From an uncultured bacterium (GTDB lineage Bacteria > Verrucomicrobiota > Kiritimatiellia > RFP12 > UBA1067), in assembly GCA_902799385.1 (NCBI GenBank), contig CADCAK010000032.1, positions 1 through 36,181 of the forward strand: a stretch of DNA of 36,181 bases, read 5' to 3'. Position 1 is the first letter of the stretch. Every line of letters starts with the position of its first letter. Below are positions 1 through 7,756 of this stretch, piece after piece. The translations under genes and the position numbers were made by a program. The notes under the pieces were generated by a model. The model did no database searches. It had not been told where the DNA came from and saw nothing but the letters and a program-made list of their open reading frames with translations.

Positions 1-461
1 ATTTTGAGATTGGTCTCGGGCTTCGCTTCGATATAAATCTCGTCGGCTCGCTCGATAAACGCGCGCGGGTCGCGCTCATGATACGGCGAGTAGAGCGTCA
101 TCACGCGCGACGGCGGAATGTAGCGAACTATCTCACCAAACGACATCGCCGTATGCCACTGGTAGTGGGCGAGAATCCATCCCGTCCAATATTCTCGGCT
201 GCGGTTCATGTTGTAGCGCGGTTTCGGGCGTTCATCAGAGAAGCCAGTCGCGGCAAAGACATCCCAGACAATTTCTGGACCGGACTTGCCAGCAATAACG
301 GTCGGGTCGCCGCTCCCGAATCGGTCCGCAAGACCCGAGACAAGGAAAAGGTCGAAGAAACGGTCAATGCCGACTTTGCAATCCCAAACTGCGTAGTCGA
401 GCATCGCGCCCATCGTCTCTCTCGCCTGCGGGAGATATGTCTCATCATACGCGCAGGTCAT
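1..461 (-). CDS. XRE-type antitoxin-like protein, C-terminus off window
   Basis: An open frame of 153 codons runs without a stop from an ATG at 461 to the left edge. It is preceded by GAGGAG about ten bases upstream and overlaps the end of the DUF3990 gene by 17 bases. Visible landmarks are AMLDYAVWDC near residue 20, a GLADRFGSGDP stretch, and SREYWTGWILAHYQW in the middle. I recall this Y-W-x-G-W-x-L-A-x-Y-Q-W block from helix-turn-helix proteins encoded next to DUF3990 genes. The last visible residues, ETNLK, are where such proteins enter a C-terminal XRE helix-turn-helix, which would lie outside the window. Likely role, by inference: DNA-binding antitoxin and autorepressor of the pair. 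The HTH itself is not visible. Confidence 0.72.
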   Translation of the reverse strand, partial: MTCAYDETYLPQARETMGAMLDYAVWDCKVGIDRFFDLFLVSGLADRFGSGDPTVIAGKSGPEIVWDVFAATGFSDERPKPRYNMNRSREYWTGWILAHYQWHTAMSFGEIVRYIPPSRVMTLYSPYHERDPRAFIERADEIYIEAKPETNLK

Positions 462-1119
462 CGGCCGTCATCTCCTCGTCCATTATTCTCGTGATGTAAA
501 GCCCGTTGCGCTCGCGCTTCGCCCTCATGTCGCGGTAGATTCGCCTCGCCTCGTCGTCGCGGCCCTTCTTGATGGCGAACCAGTCGCTTGCCTTCGCAAG
601 TGTCGCCTCCTTGAACTCAATGCGCGAAAATGCCTTGCGAGACTTGAGCACGAATTGCGTGCCAAGCTTTCCAAGTCGCATAGCCTCGCCCAGTTTGGTT
701 AGGGTGATGGCACCTGAAAGAAAGTTGCGTGCAAAGGTGAAGTAGCTGTCATCTGCACGCCACCCCGTGATGATGTCGACCTTGTCCATTGCGACTGGAA
801 ACTTTTCAAGAATGTAGTCGCGCGCATCCGCCGCCAGCGCCGTGTCGAGTTCAAACTCGCGGTTTGACAAAAGAACGGAAAGCCAGTGCAGGATGCAGAA
901 ATCTGACGATTCGAGGTTTAGGATTTTCAAACCATCAGTCTCGATTTCATAACAGTTTGCAAAGCCGTCTCTGTTCTCGTCTACGCCCCATTCCCTGGCA
1001 AGGTCGGGATTCTCGGTGCAATAGAATCCCAAGCCATAGTCGTTGTACGGCTTGCCAAAACCAAAGACAGGCCTCTCTACGACCCGCGCGGAACCATGAA
1101 AGACAGTTTTCCTAATCAC
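445..1119 (-). CDS. DUF3990 family protein, putative ADP-ribosyltransferase-fold toxin
   Basis: A 224-residue protein with a GTG start. The N-terminus reads FHGSARVVERP, followed by NDYGLGFYCTE around residues 26-36. This is the H-G-S...D-[FY]-G-x-G-F-Y pattern of DUF3990, a family whose N-terminus resembles ADP-ribosyltransferase folds. The later DIITGWRADDSYF block and the Q-F-V-L-K-S segment also fit the family. Start choice: the -10 box of a consensus promoter ends 6 bases upstream of the GTG, so the message is probably leaderless. The next gene overlaps it by 17 bases. The sequence looks less GC-rich than its neighbours, which would fit transfer. Toxin function is inferred from family and arrangement; no catalytic residue can be proven from sequence alone. 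Confidence 0.78.
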   Translation of the reverse strand: MIRKTVFHGSARVVERPVFGFGKPYNDYGLGFYCTENPDLAREWGVDENRDGFANCYEIETDGLKILNLESSDFCILHWLSVLLSNREFELDTALAADARDYILEKFPVAMDKVDIITGWRADDSYFTFARNFLSGAITLTKLGEAMRLGKLGTQFVLKSRKAFSRIEFKEATLAKASDWFAIKKGRDDEARRIYRDMRAKRERNGLYITRIMDEEMTADDLRV

Positions 1120-1125
1120 GCGGAT

Positions 1126-1155
1126 ATTATACTCCTACAGGAGTACGACTGTCAA
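1126..1155 (-). promoter_or_regulatory. Consensus sigma-70 promoter of the DUF3990/XRE operon
   Basis: TTGACA (complement of 1150-1155) and TATAAT (complement of 1126-1131) are separated by 18 bases. Both boxes match consensus exactly. The -10 box ends 6 bases before the GTG start at 1119, so transcription is expected to begin at or within a base or two of the start codon. Confidence 0.85.
1130..1145. promoter_or_regulatory. Palindromic operator candidate between -35 and -10
   Basis: TACTCCT-AC-AGGAGTA is a perfect inverted repeat with 7-base arms and a 2-base centre. It lies inside the promoter spacer and touches the -10 box. A repressor bound there would block RNA polymerase. The XRE-type product of the second gene is the natural candidate, by inference. 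Confidence 0.6.
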
Positions 1156-1168
1156 TATGGCTAAAGAA

Positions 1169-2362
1169 TCAGTCGCAGATCGTGCGGGCTGTCTTGCGGG
1201 ACTCCTCGGCGAGGAAGGCGATGCGGTGCGACTCGAGCGCGGCTTCGAGGACGGCGGAGTAGCGGTCGGGGGAAGCGGTCCTGACGAGCCTCACGAACTC
1301 GGACATGATCTCGCGGTCGCCGCCGCCATGGTGGCCGTGCTGCTGCGGGATAATCGTCGTAGAGTCGCCGAGGAACGGCAGTATCTCAATCTTGTGCTCG
1401 TCAGCTATGATCTCGCCGCGCGTGCCGTAGAAGTGGGTGACGCGCGTGCGCTGCTGGGAGTAGCTCTCCATCTCGAGGATGATCGTGAGCCCCCCGTCGT
1501 ACTCCATCAGCACCGTCTGGTGGTCTACCGAGTCGTTGCCGCATGCGTACACGCAGCGACCGTACGGCGAATTCTCGATCTTGTCCAGTATCGCCTCGTC
1601 CGACTCGTCGGCGAAGTGGTACCTCAAGTCGGTGCGGTCGTAGTATATCTTGTACGCGTCGAACGGGCACTTCTCGCGGACGCCCTCGGGGCAGTCCTTG
1701 CAGCGGTCTGCCGCGCCGGCGGGCCTGTTCGCGGGCGTCCAGTGCATGAGCGAGCCGAAGCTCGAGATCTTCTTGCAGCGCTTGCCCTTCGTCCACCACT
1801 CTATCAGGTCGAAGTCGTGCGTGCACTTGTTGACGAGCATGCCCGTACCCTTCGCCTCGACGGACCAATTCCCGCGGCAGTAGGCGTGAGACGCCTTGCC
1901 GTAGGAAATCGCTGCGAGGTGGTGGACGCTCGTGAGCTCGCCGATCACGCCGGACGCGATGACCTCGCGGAGCTTCTTGTAGAACGGCGCATAACGGAGG
2001 ACATAGCCCGTGAGGACGAGGCGCTTCGTGCGCTTCTGGGCCTCCGCGATGTCGACGCACTCCTGCCAAGTGCACCCGATCGGCTTCTCGAGAAGGACGT
2101 GGTAGCCCCTCTCGAGCGCCTTGAGGCACGACTTGTGGTGAAGCCGGTCGGGAAGCGAGATGACGACGGCGTCGGCATCGACGCCGGCGTCAAGGGCTTC
2201 CTCCCAGCTCTTCCACGTCGGGTACTTGGCATTTTCGGGAAACACGGCCACCGGGTCGGCAAGACCCGCGATCTCGAACTCGTCGGGATGGGTCTTCGCG
2301 TAGGCAGCGTAGGCGCGGCCGCGAATGCCGTAGCCGAGTATTATGGCCCGCACAGGTTTCAT
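1169..2362 (-). CDS. Gfo/Idh/MocA family oxidoreductase with cysteine cluster
   Basis: A 397-residue predicted cytoplasmic NAD(P)-dependent dehydrogenase. The Rossmann motif ILGYGIRGRAYA is at the N-terminus and HVLLEKPIGCTW marks the conserved E-K-P site near residue 95. A mid-protein cluster, CKDCPEGVREKC, followed by PFDAYKIYY, has the CxxC...C pattern found in a subset of this family and may bind metal. Start choice: ATG at 2362 shares one base with the TGA of the upstream gene (TGATG), so the two are translationally coupled; longer in-frame versions run back into that gene. The substrate is unknown; such enzymes oxidise sugars, inositols or glycosides. It is the last gene of the operon starting at 5262. 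Confidence 0.88.
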   Translation of the reverse strand: MKPVRAIILGYGIRGRAYAAYAKTHPDEFEIAGLADPVAVFPENAKYPTWKSWEEALDAGVDADAVVISLPDRLHHKSCLKALERGYHVLLEKPIGCTWQECVDIAEAQKRTKRLVLTGYVLRYAPFYKKLREVIASGVIGELTSVHHLAAISYGKASHAYCRGNWSVEAKGTGMLVNKCTHDFDLIEWWTKGKRCKKISSFGSLMHWTPANRPAGAADRCKDCPEGVREKCPFDAYKIYYDRTDLRYHFADESDEAILDKIENSPYGRCVYACGNDSVDHQTVLMEYDGGLTIILEMESYSQQRTRVTHFYGTRGEIIADEHKIEILPFLGDSTTIIPQQHGHHGGGDREIMSEFVRLVRTASPDRYSAVLEAALESHRIAFLAEESRKTARTICD

Positions 2363-3891
2363 CAGACGACGATCTCCCAGCCGTTGCGGTAGACATCGCG
2401 CTTCGTCGAGATGCCCTTCGTCTCGCCGTCGGCGAGCTGCATTTTCAACGGATCCCAATCGAAGCCGGTGTCATACACGTACGACATGTTGCAGAGAAGG
2501 CACAGCGTGCAACTGCGGCCGCCGACCTCAGCGGGCGAGATTGTGGGCTTGCGCGAGTCGATGCACTCGCAGAAGTTTTGTATCTGGTTGGGGCTCACGT
2601 AGAGCCCAGCCGTCTTGATCTCGTCCGAGAACTTCTCCTCAAGGAGGTCGAGCGCCGCGTCGAGGCGGTTGTCCTTCTTGACGGCGGCGTCGGTGCCGTA
2701 GTCCTTGCCGACCGACTCTGCGACGATGTGGTCCTTCATGAACGACACGTCCTGCAGCGCATTGCGGACGTCCTCGTTCGGGCGGACGGTCGTGGCGTCG
2801 AAGCCGACCCAGACCGCGATCTTGCCACGGTTGACGGCGACGATGCCCTTGGTGCCGTAGAACACCGTGCCCCACACGCCGAACGGCCCATGGTAGAGCT
2901 CAATGTCCTTGCCGTCCTTCTTGGACTTGAAGAGCATCTTCATGCCGAACTGGCGGCGGCCACCGTGGAAGAGGTCGGTGGAATACGGCTCTTCGGAACG
3001 GATGATCCTGTACGGGCCGGAGTCATCCATGTCGATGCCCCACTGCGCGATGTCGAGGTGGTGAGCGCCCCAGTCGCCGTTGTAGCCGGCGGCGATGTCG
3101 TCGTCGAAGCGCCAGAACATCGGATAGAACTTGTTGACGCCGACAGGCGCGAGCTGGTTGGAGTAGGGGCGCCACTTCGCCGGACCGAGCCACATGTCCC
3201 AACCCTTCTCGCCGAGAAGCTCGTAGCCCGCTGACTCCTTGGCCGCATTCTCGGGAACGTCGAAGAACCTCACCGGGTGCGACGGGCCGCCGAGCTTCTG
3301 CCCGCCCTTGCCGTAGTTCGCGTCAACGTACCTGACGTCGCCGATGACCCCGCCCCTGACGAGCGACACCGCCGTGCGGAACACGCGCCACGAGCGCTGC
3401 ATCGAGCCGGTCTGGAACACGCGGCCGTACTTCTTCTGGGCCGCGATGACCTTCTTCGCCTCGTCGATGGAGTACGTGAGAGGCTTCTCGCAGTAGACGT
3501 CCTTGCCGTGCTTCATCGCCTCGACGGAGATGTAGGCGTGCCAGTGGTCGGGCGTCGCTATGCAGACGGCGTCGATCTCGGGATTGGCGAGGACTTCGCG
3601 GAAGTCGGCGTACACCGCGCACTTCGCATCGTCCTTGTAGTGCTTATCGACCCTCGCCGCGCTATCCTCGCGGCGCGTCTTGTCGACGTCGCATATGGCG
3701 ACGACGCGGACGTTCTTCTGCTTCAGGAACTCCGAAAGCAGAAACCGTCCCTGAATGCCCGTGCCGATCATGGCGACGTTGCGCTTCTCGCCCGGCTTGA
3801 GCGCGCGCGCGCCGACCTTGGAAGTCGAGCAGCCGACGAGAGTGGCGGCCGCCGCCGAACCCAAAAGAAAACCCCTGCGATTGATGTTCAT
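2362..3891 (-). CDS. Tat-exported lipoprotein, Gfo/Idh/MocA family oxidoreductase
   Basis: A 509-residue protein. The N-terminus MNINRRGFLLG has the twin-arginine motif at residues 5-6, followed by an Ala-rich h-region and a lipobox LVGC with Cys at residue 21. A folded, cofactor-loaded lipoprotein in the periplasm is therefore likely. The Rossmann motif IGTGIQGR is at about 42-49, TPDHWHAYI follows, and the conserved E-K-P site (VYCEKPLTYS) is near residue 135. This long Tat-signal version is typical of PVC and Bacteroidota genomes, where it is linked to glycoside and sugar oxidation. AAGGAG within the last codons of the aminopeptidase gene lies 7 bases before the ATG and couples the two genes. 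The substrate cannot be read from sequence. Confidence 0.9.
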   Translation of the reverse strand: MNINRRGFLLGSAAAATLVGCSTSKVGARALKPGEKRNVAMIGTGIQGRFLLSEFLKQKNVRVVAICDVDKTRREDSAARVDKHYKDDAKCAVYADFREVLANPEIDAVCIATPDHWHAYISVEAMKHGKDVYCEKPLTYSIDEAKKVIAAQKKYGRVFQTGSMQRSWRVFRTAVSLVRGGVIGDVRYVDANYGKGGQKLGGPSHPVRFFDVPENAAKESAGYELLGEKGWDMWLGPAKWRPYSNQLAPVGVNKFYPMFWRFDDDIAAGYNGDWGAHHLDIAQWGIDMDDSGPYRIIRSEEPYSTDLFHGGRRQFGMKMLFKSKKDGKDIELYHGPFGVWGTVFYGTKGIVAVNRGKIAVWVGFDATTVRPNEDVRNALQDVSFMKDHIVAESVGKDYGTDAAVKKDNRLDAALDLLEEKFSDEIKTAGLYVSPNQIQNFCECIDSRKPTISPAEVGGRSCTLCLLCNMSYVYDTGFDWDPLKMQLADGETKGISTKRDVYRNGWEIVV

Positions 3892-5262
3892 TTATTTACT
3901 CCTTAGGTATGCGCTGTATGCGCGGTATGTCTGCCAGCAGTCGAACTTGGAAGCGAGTTCCCACGGGGCATGCATGTTGAGAAGCGGCGTGCCCATGTCG
4001 AGCACCTTCATGCCGAACCTCGCCATGTACTGGGAGATCGTTCCGCCGCCGCCCTTCTCCATCTTGCCGAGCTCACACATCTGCCACGTGACGTCGCCTT
4101 CTTCCATTATGCGGCGAATCTGGGCGATGAACTCGGGGCCGCAGTCGCTCGCGCCGCCCTTGGTCGTGCCGCCCGTGTACTTCGAGGCGACGGGGCCGGC
4201 GTGGAAGCGTGCGCGGTTGCCGGTCGAGTCGACGTCGGGAAAGTGGGGGTCGGACGCGGCCGACACGTCGGCGGAGAGCATCGACGAGAGCTCAAGCGCG
4301 CGGCGCACGAGAATATCGCGCGCGTTCTTCTCCTGACGCTCAACCATCTCGGCGACGGTGTTCTCGAAGAAGCTCGACTGCATGCCCGTCGAACCCATCG
4401 AGCCGACCTCTTCCTTGTCGCACATGAGTATCGACGCCGTGACGTCGGGAATGTTGTCGGAAGCGTCGATGAGCGCCTGGAGACCGGCGAACGAGCAGAC
4501 GCGGTCGTCATGGCCGTAGCCCGCGATGAGGGCGCGGTCGAAGCCGACTTCGCGCGGCATCCCGGCGGGCACGATCTCAAGCTCGGCGGAGAGCAGATCC
4601 TCCTCGTCGATCTTGTAGGTCTTCTTCAAGTAGGCGACGAGATCGGACTTGCCGGCCTTGGGCTCGTCGTCGGGCTTGGCGTCCTTTCCGGGCTTGGCGT
4701 AAGTCGTCCACGCGACGACATCGAGGTCCTCGGCCGGGAAGAACTCGTCGCGCGTCATCTTGGCCTGGTCCTTGCCGAGGTGCGGCAGGATGTCGCTGAT
4801 CATGAACACGGGATCGCCGGGCGCGTCGCCGACCGCGATGTCCACCTTGGTTCCGTCCTTGCGGACGACGGTTCCATAAAGCGCGAGAGGCAGGACGAGC
4901 CACTGGTACTTCTTGATGCCGCCGTAGATGTGGCAGTCGAAGTAGACGTAGCCACCCTTCTCGTAGAGCGGACGGGGCTTGAGGTCGAGACGCGGCGCAT
5001 CGGTGTGGCCGCCGACGATCTTGAGGCCGGCTTCGGAAATCTTCTTCCTTCCGATGACGGCGGCCATCACGGTACGACCCTCGTAGCCACGGTAGACCTT
5101 GTCACCGGGCTTCAGCGTCTTGAACCTGGAGATGTCCTTGAACCCCCTCTTTTCGAGAAGCCGTACGCTCTCGGCGTAGCTGCGGCGCTCGGTTTTCGCA
5201 ATACCAAGGTAGCGCGTGTATTCCGCGCAATACTCCGACATGGACTTGTACTTGAATTTCAT
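3892..5262 (-). CDS. M18 family aminopeptidase (aspartyl aminopeptidase type)
   Basis: A 456-residue cytoplasmic metallopeptidase that removes N-terminal residues, often acidic ones, from peptides. Metal and catalytic motifs of M18 are in order: GGHTDAPRLDLKP near residue 84, GYGHDDRVCSF near 248, CDKEEVGSMGSTG near 284, SADVSAASDPHFPD near 330, and LLNMHAPWELASKFD near the end. The length matches bacterial M18 enzymes (430-480). The ATG at 5262 is six bases from the -10 box, so the transcript is probably leaderless. It heads an operon with two Gfo/Idh/MocA genes; I see no obvious functional link. Confidence 0.93.
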   Translation of the reverse strand: MKFKYKSMSEYCAEYTRYLGIAKTERRSYAESVRLLEKRGFKDISRFKTLKPGDKVYRGYEGRTVMAAVIGRKKISEAGLKIVGGHTDAPRLDLKPRPLYEKGGYVYFDCHIYGGIKKYQWLVLPLALYGTVVRKDGTKVDIAVGDAPGDPVFMISDILPHLGKDQAKMTRDEFFPAEDLDVVAWTTYAKPGKDAKPDDEPKAGKSDLVAYLKKTYKIDEEDLLSAELEIVPAGMPREVGFDRALIAGYGHDDRVCSFAGLQALIDASDNIPDVTASILMCDKEEVGSMGSTGMQSSFFENTVAEMVERQEKNARDILVRRALELSSMLSADVSAASDPHFPDVDSTGNRARFHAGPVASKYTGGTTKGGASDCGPEFIAQIRRIMEEGDVTWQMCELGKMEKGGGGTISQYMARFGMKVLDMGTPLLNMHAPWELASKFDCWQTYRAYSAYLRSK

Positions 5263-5268
5263 ACGATA

Positions 5269-5281
5269 ATTATACCAAAAA
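5269..5281 (-). promoter_or_regulatory. Extended -10 promoter TTTTTGGTATAAT of the aminopeptidase operon
   Basis: The minus strand reads TTTTTGGTATAAT with TATAAT at 5269-5274, 6 bases before the ATG at 5262. The TGG before TATAAT makes an extended -10. No convincing -35 is seen; the nearest is TTGCCC with a 19-base spacer. Confidence 0.75.
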
Positions 5282-5340
5282 GAACGGACGCGCGGGCAAA
5301 AATTCTTTCCCGCAGGCGTTTTGCCGCCACGGCCCCGCCG

Positions 5341-6213
5341 CTACAATTGCGAAGGCCTGAAGGCGACGCCTGCAACGGCGGCCGCAAGGACGGCGGGGAC
5401 TGAGGCGACTGCGGCAAGCGCCACGTACGCCCACGGTATCTCCCCTCCTCCGGCAAGTGCGTTCGACAGGCAGTAGTTCCCAGCGAACGGAAGGAACGCG
5501 GCGGCGAGAACCGCGCAGACCGCAGTCGTGGCATTCATCTTCAAGTGCGCCGCTGCGGCAGTCGCCGCCATCGCGAAGAACGCCGCAGGGACAAGCAGTA
5601 GCGCAATCGCCGGCAGAAGCCTGAGAAGCGACGCGTCGAAACGGTAGAATAGCGAAGCAACGGAAACGAAGAGCGCGGTCGCAAACGCCGAGAGCGCGAA
5701 CCTGAAGCGGAAAAAGCGGTTCAACACCGCGCCGACGACGTAGGGCAGCACGACACTGGCCACGCCGCATGCATACGATATGCCCCACAGCCTCGGTATG
5801 CCGCCAGTGTCCTGCGCGGCGGCGGCGCCTATCTGCGCGCCATTGACCATGACGACAGTCGTCGAGCCGAGCGCAAGCGCGAAAAGCGCGAACGCGGCGT
5901 ATGCGCCGCACGCCTTTGCGAAAAGGAACTGCGCACGCGATACGGGATGCGAGAGCGCGACGGCTGCGGTTCCGCTTTCGAACTCACGGCGCACCGACCG
6001 CGCCGCGCCGACGGCCACGAACACCATACCGCCTACGAAGAGCGCCGAAAGCCCCGCGTCGCGAGCCATGCGCGACGGCTCCCCGAACTGGTGGTAGTGG
6101 AACCCTGGCGCGAACACGGCGATGACGAGCGACGCCGTAAGCACAAGAAGCGACAACGGCTCTGCGAGAATCTCGAGAGCCGTCGTCCTTGCAATGGCGG
6201 CGAAGCGTCTCAC
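5341..6213 (-). CDS. ABC-2 type transporter permease
   Basis: An integral membrane protein of about 290 residues with roughly six hydrophobic segments: one near the N-terminus after RTTALEILAEPLSLLVLTA, then several Ala/Val/Leu-rich spans. The RREFESGTAAVALSHPVSRAQFL segment after the second span is typical of ABC-2/NosY-like permeases. No ATPase subunit lies nearby, so its partner must be encoded elsewhere. Start choice: GTG at 6213 overlaps the upstream stop as GTGA, which favours it; an in-frame GTG at 6228 is the alternative and would add five residues. Substrate unknown. Confidence 0.75.
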   Translation of the reverse strand: MRRFAAIARTTALEILAEPLSLLVLTASLVIAVFAPGFHYHQFGEPSRMARDAGLSALFVGGMVFVAVGAARSVRREFESGTAAVALSHPVSRAQFLFAKACGAYAAFALFALALGSTTVVMVNGAQIGAAAAQDTGGIPRLWGISYACGVASVVLPYVVGAVLNRFFRFRFALSAFATALFVSVASLFYRFDASLLRLLPAIALLLVPAAFFAMAATAAAAHLKMNATTAVCAVLAAAFLPFAGNYCLSNALAGGGEIPWAYVALAAVASVPAVLAAAVAGVAFRPSQL

Positions 6214-7133
6214 TGACCCCAGCCGCACCCGCCGCAGAAGAGCGGCAGCTGGGCGTCAAGGTAGAGGAAATACACGAGCGCGCCGATAACGACGCAAGCC
6301 GCAAGCTGGAAGACTATCCCCGTGATCGTGGCGCCCTTGGAAAGCGAAGGCACCGCATTCGCGGGCGCGGGCGCCGCCGCTGAGGCCGCAGGAGCGGGCG
6401 CAGGCATGTCGGGAATATCGGGGATGTCGGCGACCTCGCCGCTTTCGGCGGGCGCGGCAGAAGCAACGGGGGCGGCAGCGGCGCCCGGCTTCTTGATGCC
6501 AAACTTGCCGCTCGGACGGACCGCGCCAGGGCGCGCGATCTTGAGCGTCTTGCGCTGCGCGATCTCCGCCGGGGATTCTACGGCAGCCGACGGCTCGGCG
6601 GGGCTCTCGGTCGAAGACGCGGCTGCGGCAGGCGCGGCCTCGGACGGCCTCGCTATCGCCTCGGGGCGCTTGATGCGAATCGTCTTCATCGGCGCGGCCT
6701 CGTTCTGCACAGGCGCCACGCCAAGCGCGTCGGAAAGCGAAATGCGGGCGGTCCTGGACTTCGACGCCTGCTTCTGGGCCTCGGTGAGGTCCTGGTCGGC
6801 GATGATGCCTGTCTTGCGGAGAATGGCCTGCTGCGGAATCTCCTGGGTTACGCCCTTGAGCTTCTGGGTCACGGACTTTAGCTGCTCCATTGCGCCACCA
6901 GCTTGCGGCAGCGCGGCCGGGGCCGCTGCAGGGGCGCTCGTGGCGGCTGGCTGCTGCGCGGCCGGGGCCGCCCCAAGGCGGATGCCGGCGGGCTTGGGAA
7001 GCCCAGTGGCGCCGCCGACGGCGGGCTTCCTGATAACAGGCTTGAGCTTCAGCGTGGATGTGCGCGGCGTCGCGATCGGACTGGCGGGCGGCGGCTCCGA
7101 GCCGGCGACGGGTTTCATGTTTTCGTCTGCCAT
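6210..7133 (-). CDS. Ala/Pro-rich tail-anchored membrane protein with repeated T-x-[RK]-I motifs
   Basis: A 307-residue protein that I do not recognise as a named family. Most of it is low-complexity Ala/Pro sequence broken by short basic motifs: TLKLKPVIRKP (27-37), TARISLSDAL, TIRIKRPEAI and TLKIARPGAV. A single hydrophobic span (ITGIVFQLAACVVIGALVYF) lies about 20 residues from the C-terminus, which ends in FCGGCGWGQ, so the bulk would be cytoplasmic. GGAGGT lies 9 bases before the ATG. It is 27 bases downstream of frr and overlaps the permease start. Similar Thr-Arg-Ile-Lys repeat proteins occur in Lentisphaerae-like genomes, as far as I recall. Function unknown. Confidence 0.75.
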   Translation of the reverse strand: MADENMKPVAGSEPPPASPIATPRTSTLKLKPVIRKPAVGGATGLPKPAGIRLGAAPAAQQPAATSAPAAAPAALPQAGGAMEQLKSVTQKLKGVTQEIPQQAILRKTGIIADQDLTEAQKQASKSRTARISLSDALGVAPVQNEAAPMKTIRIKRPEAIARPSEAAPAAAASSTESPAEPSAAVESPAEIAQRKTLKIARPGAVRPSGKFGIKKPGAAAAPVASAAPAESGEVADIPDIPDMPAPAPAASAAAPAPANAVPSLSKGATITGIVFQLAACVVIGALVYFLYLDAQLPLFCGGCGWGQ

Positions 7134-7160
7134 GATTTTTACCTCCGTACCTTTTAATCG

Positions 7161-7724
7161 TCAGACCGACATCACTTCGGCTTCCTTGGCCTTGAGCTCG
7201 GCGTCTATCCTGGCGATGCCGTCGTCGGTCGCCTTCTGTATCCTGTCGAGCCCCTGCTTCATGTCGTCCTCTGAAATCTTCTTGTCCTTCTCAAGCTTCT
7301 TCACGGCGTCGTTCGCGTCGCGGCGGACATTGCGCATCGCGACCTTCTGGGCCTCGGCCTGGGTCTTGGCAACCTTGACGATCTCCTTGCGGCGCTCCTC
7401 GTTCAGCTCGGGAACCGTAATGCGAAGGACCTTGCCGTCGGTCTGGGGCGTCACGCCGATGTTCGCGGCGAGGATCGCCTTGTTCATCGCGTCGAGCACC
7501 GTCGGGTCGAACGGGGCGATCTTTATCTGGCGGGGCTCAGGCGTCGAAATCGTGCCGAGGTTCTTGATCGGCGTCGGGCAGCCGTAGTAGTCTACCTTGA
7601 TCTGATCGACCATCGCGGGGCTCGCCTTGCCAGTGCGAAGGCCGGCGAACTGGGACTTGAGCGTCTCGAAGCTCTTGCCGATCTTCGCCGTTGCGTCATT
7701 CAAAACTTCCTGTACGGTTTCCAT
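7161..7724 (-). CDS. frr: Ribosome recycling factor
   Basis: A 187-residue protein that, with EF-G, splits post-termination ribosomes. The family hallmarks are all present: the FAGLRTGKASPAMVD helix start near residue 26, the DYYGCPTPIKNLGTIS segment, the hinge region with RQIKIAPFD, and the C-terminal helix PELNEERRKEIVKVAK. The length matches the usual 185 residues. GGAG is 9 bases before the ATG. It follows pyrH by 32 bases, the order seen in many bacteria (pyrH-frr). Confidence 0.97.
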   Translation of the reverse strand: METVQEVLNDATAKIGKSFETLKSQFAGLRTGKASPAMVDQIKVDYYGCPTPIKNLGTISTPEPRQIKIAPFDPTVLDAMNKAILAANIGVTPQTDGKVLRITVPELNEERRKEIVKVAKTQAEAQKVAMRNVRRDANDAVKKLEKDKKISEDDMKQGLDRIQKATDDGIARIDAELKAKEAEVMSV

Positions 7725-7756
7725 TTTTTTACTCCAGTCTTTTCCACTTTAAGCTT

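Noticed and set aside
206..448. Minus-strand open frame of 80 codons near the left edge
   Set aside because: It is in a different frame from the XRE-type protein, which has recognisable motifs and a ribosome-binding site.
1157..2392. Long plus-strand open frame of 411 codons
   Set aside because: It is the antisense of the two Gfo/Idh/MocA genes; high GC keeps the opposite strand open. The translation shows no domain and is dominated by Arg/Val/Leu/Asp.
3970..5403. Long plus-strand open frame of 477 codons
   Set aside because: It lies antisense to the M18 aminopeptidase, whose motifs are unmistakable; no ribosome-binding site or promoter was seen.
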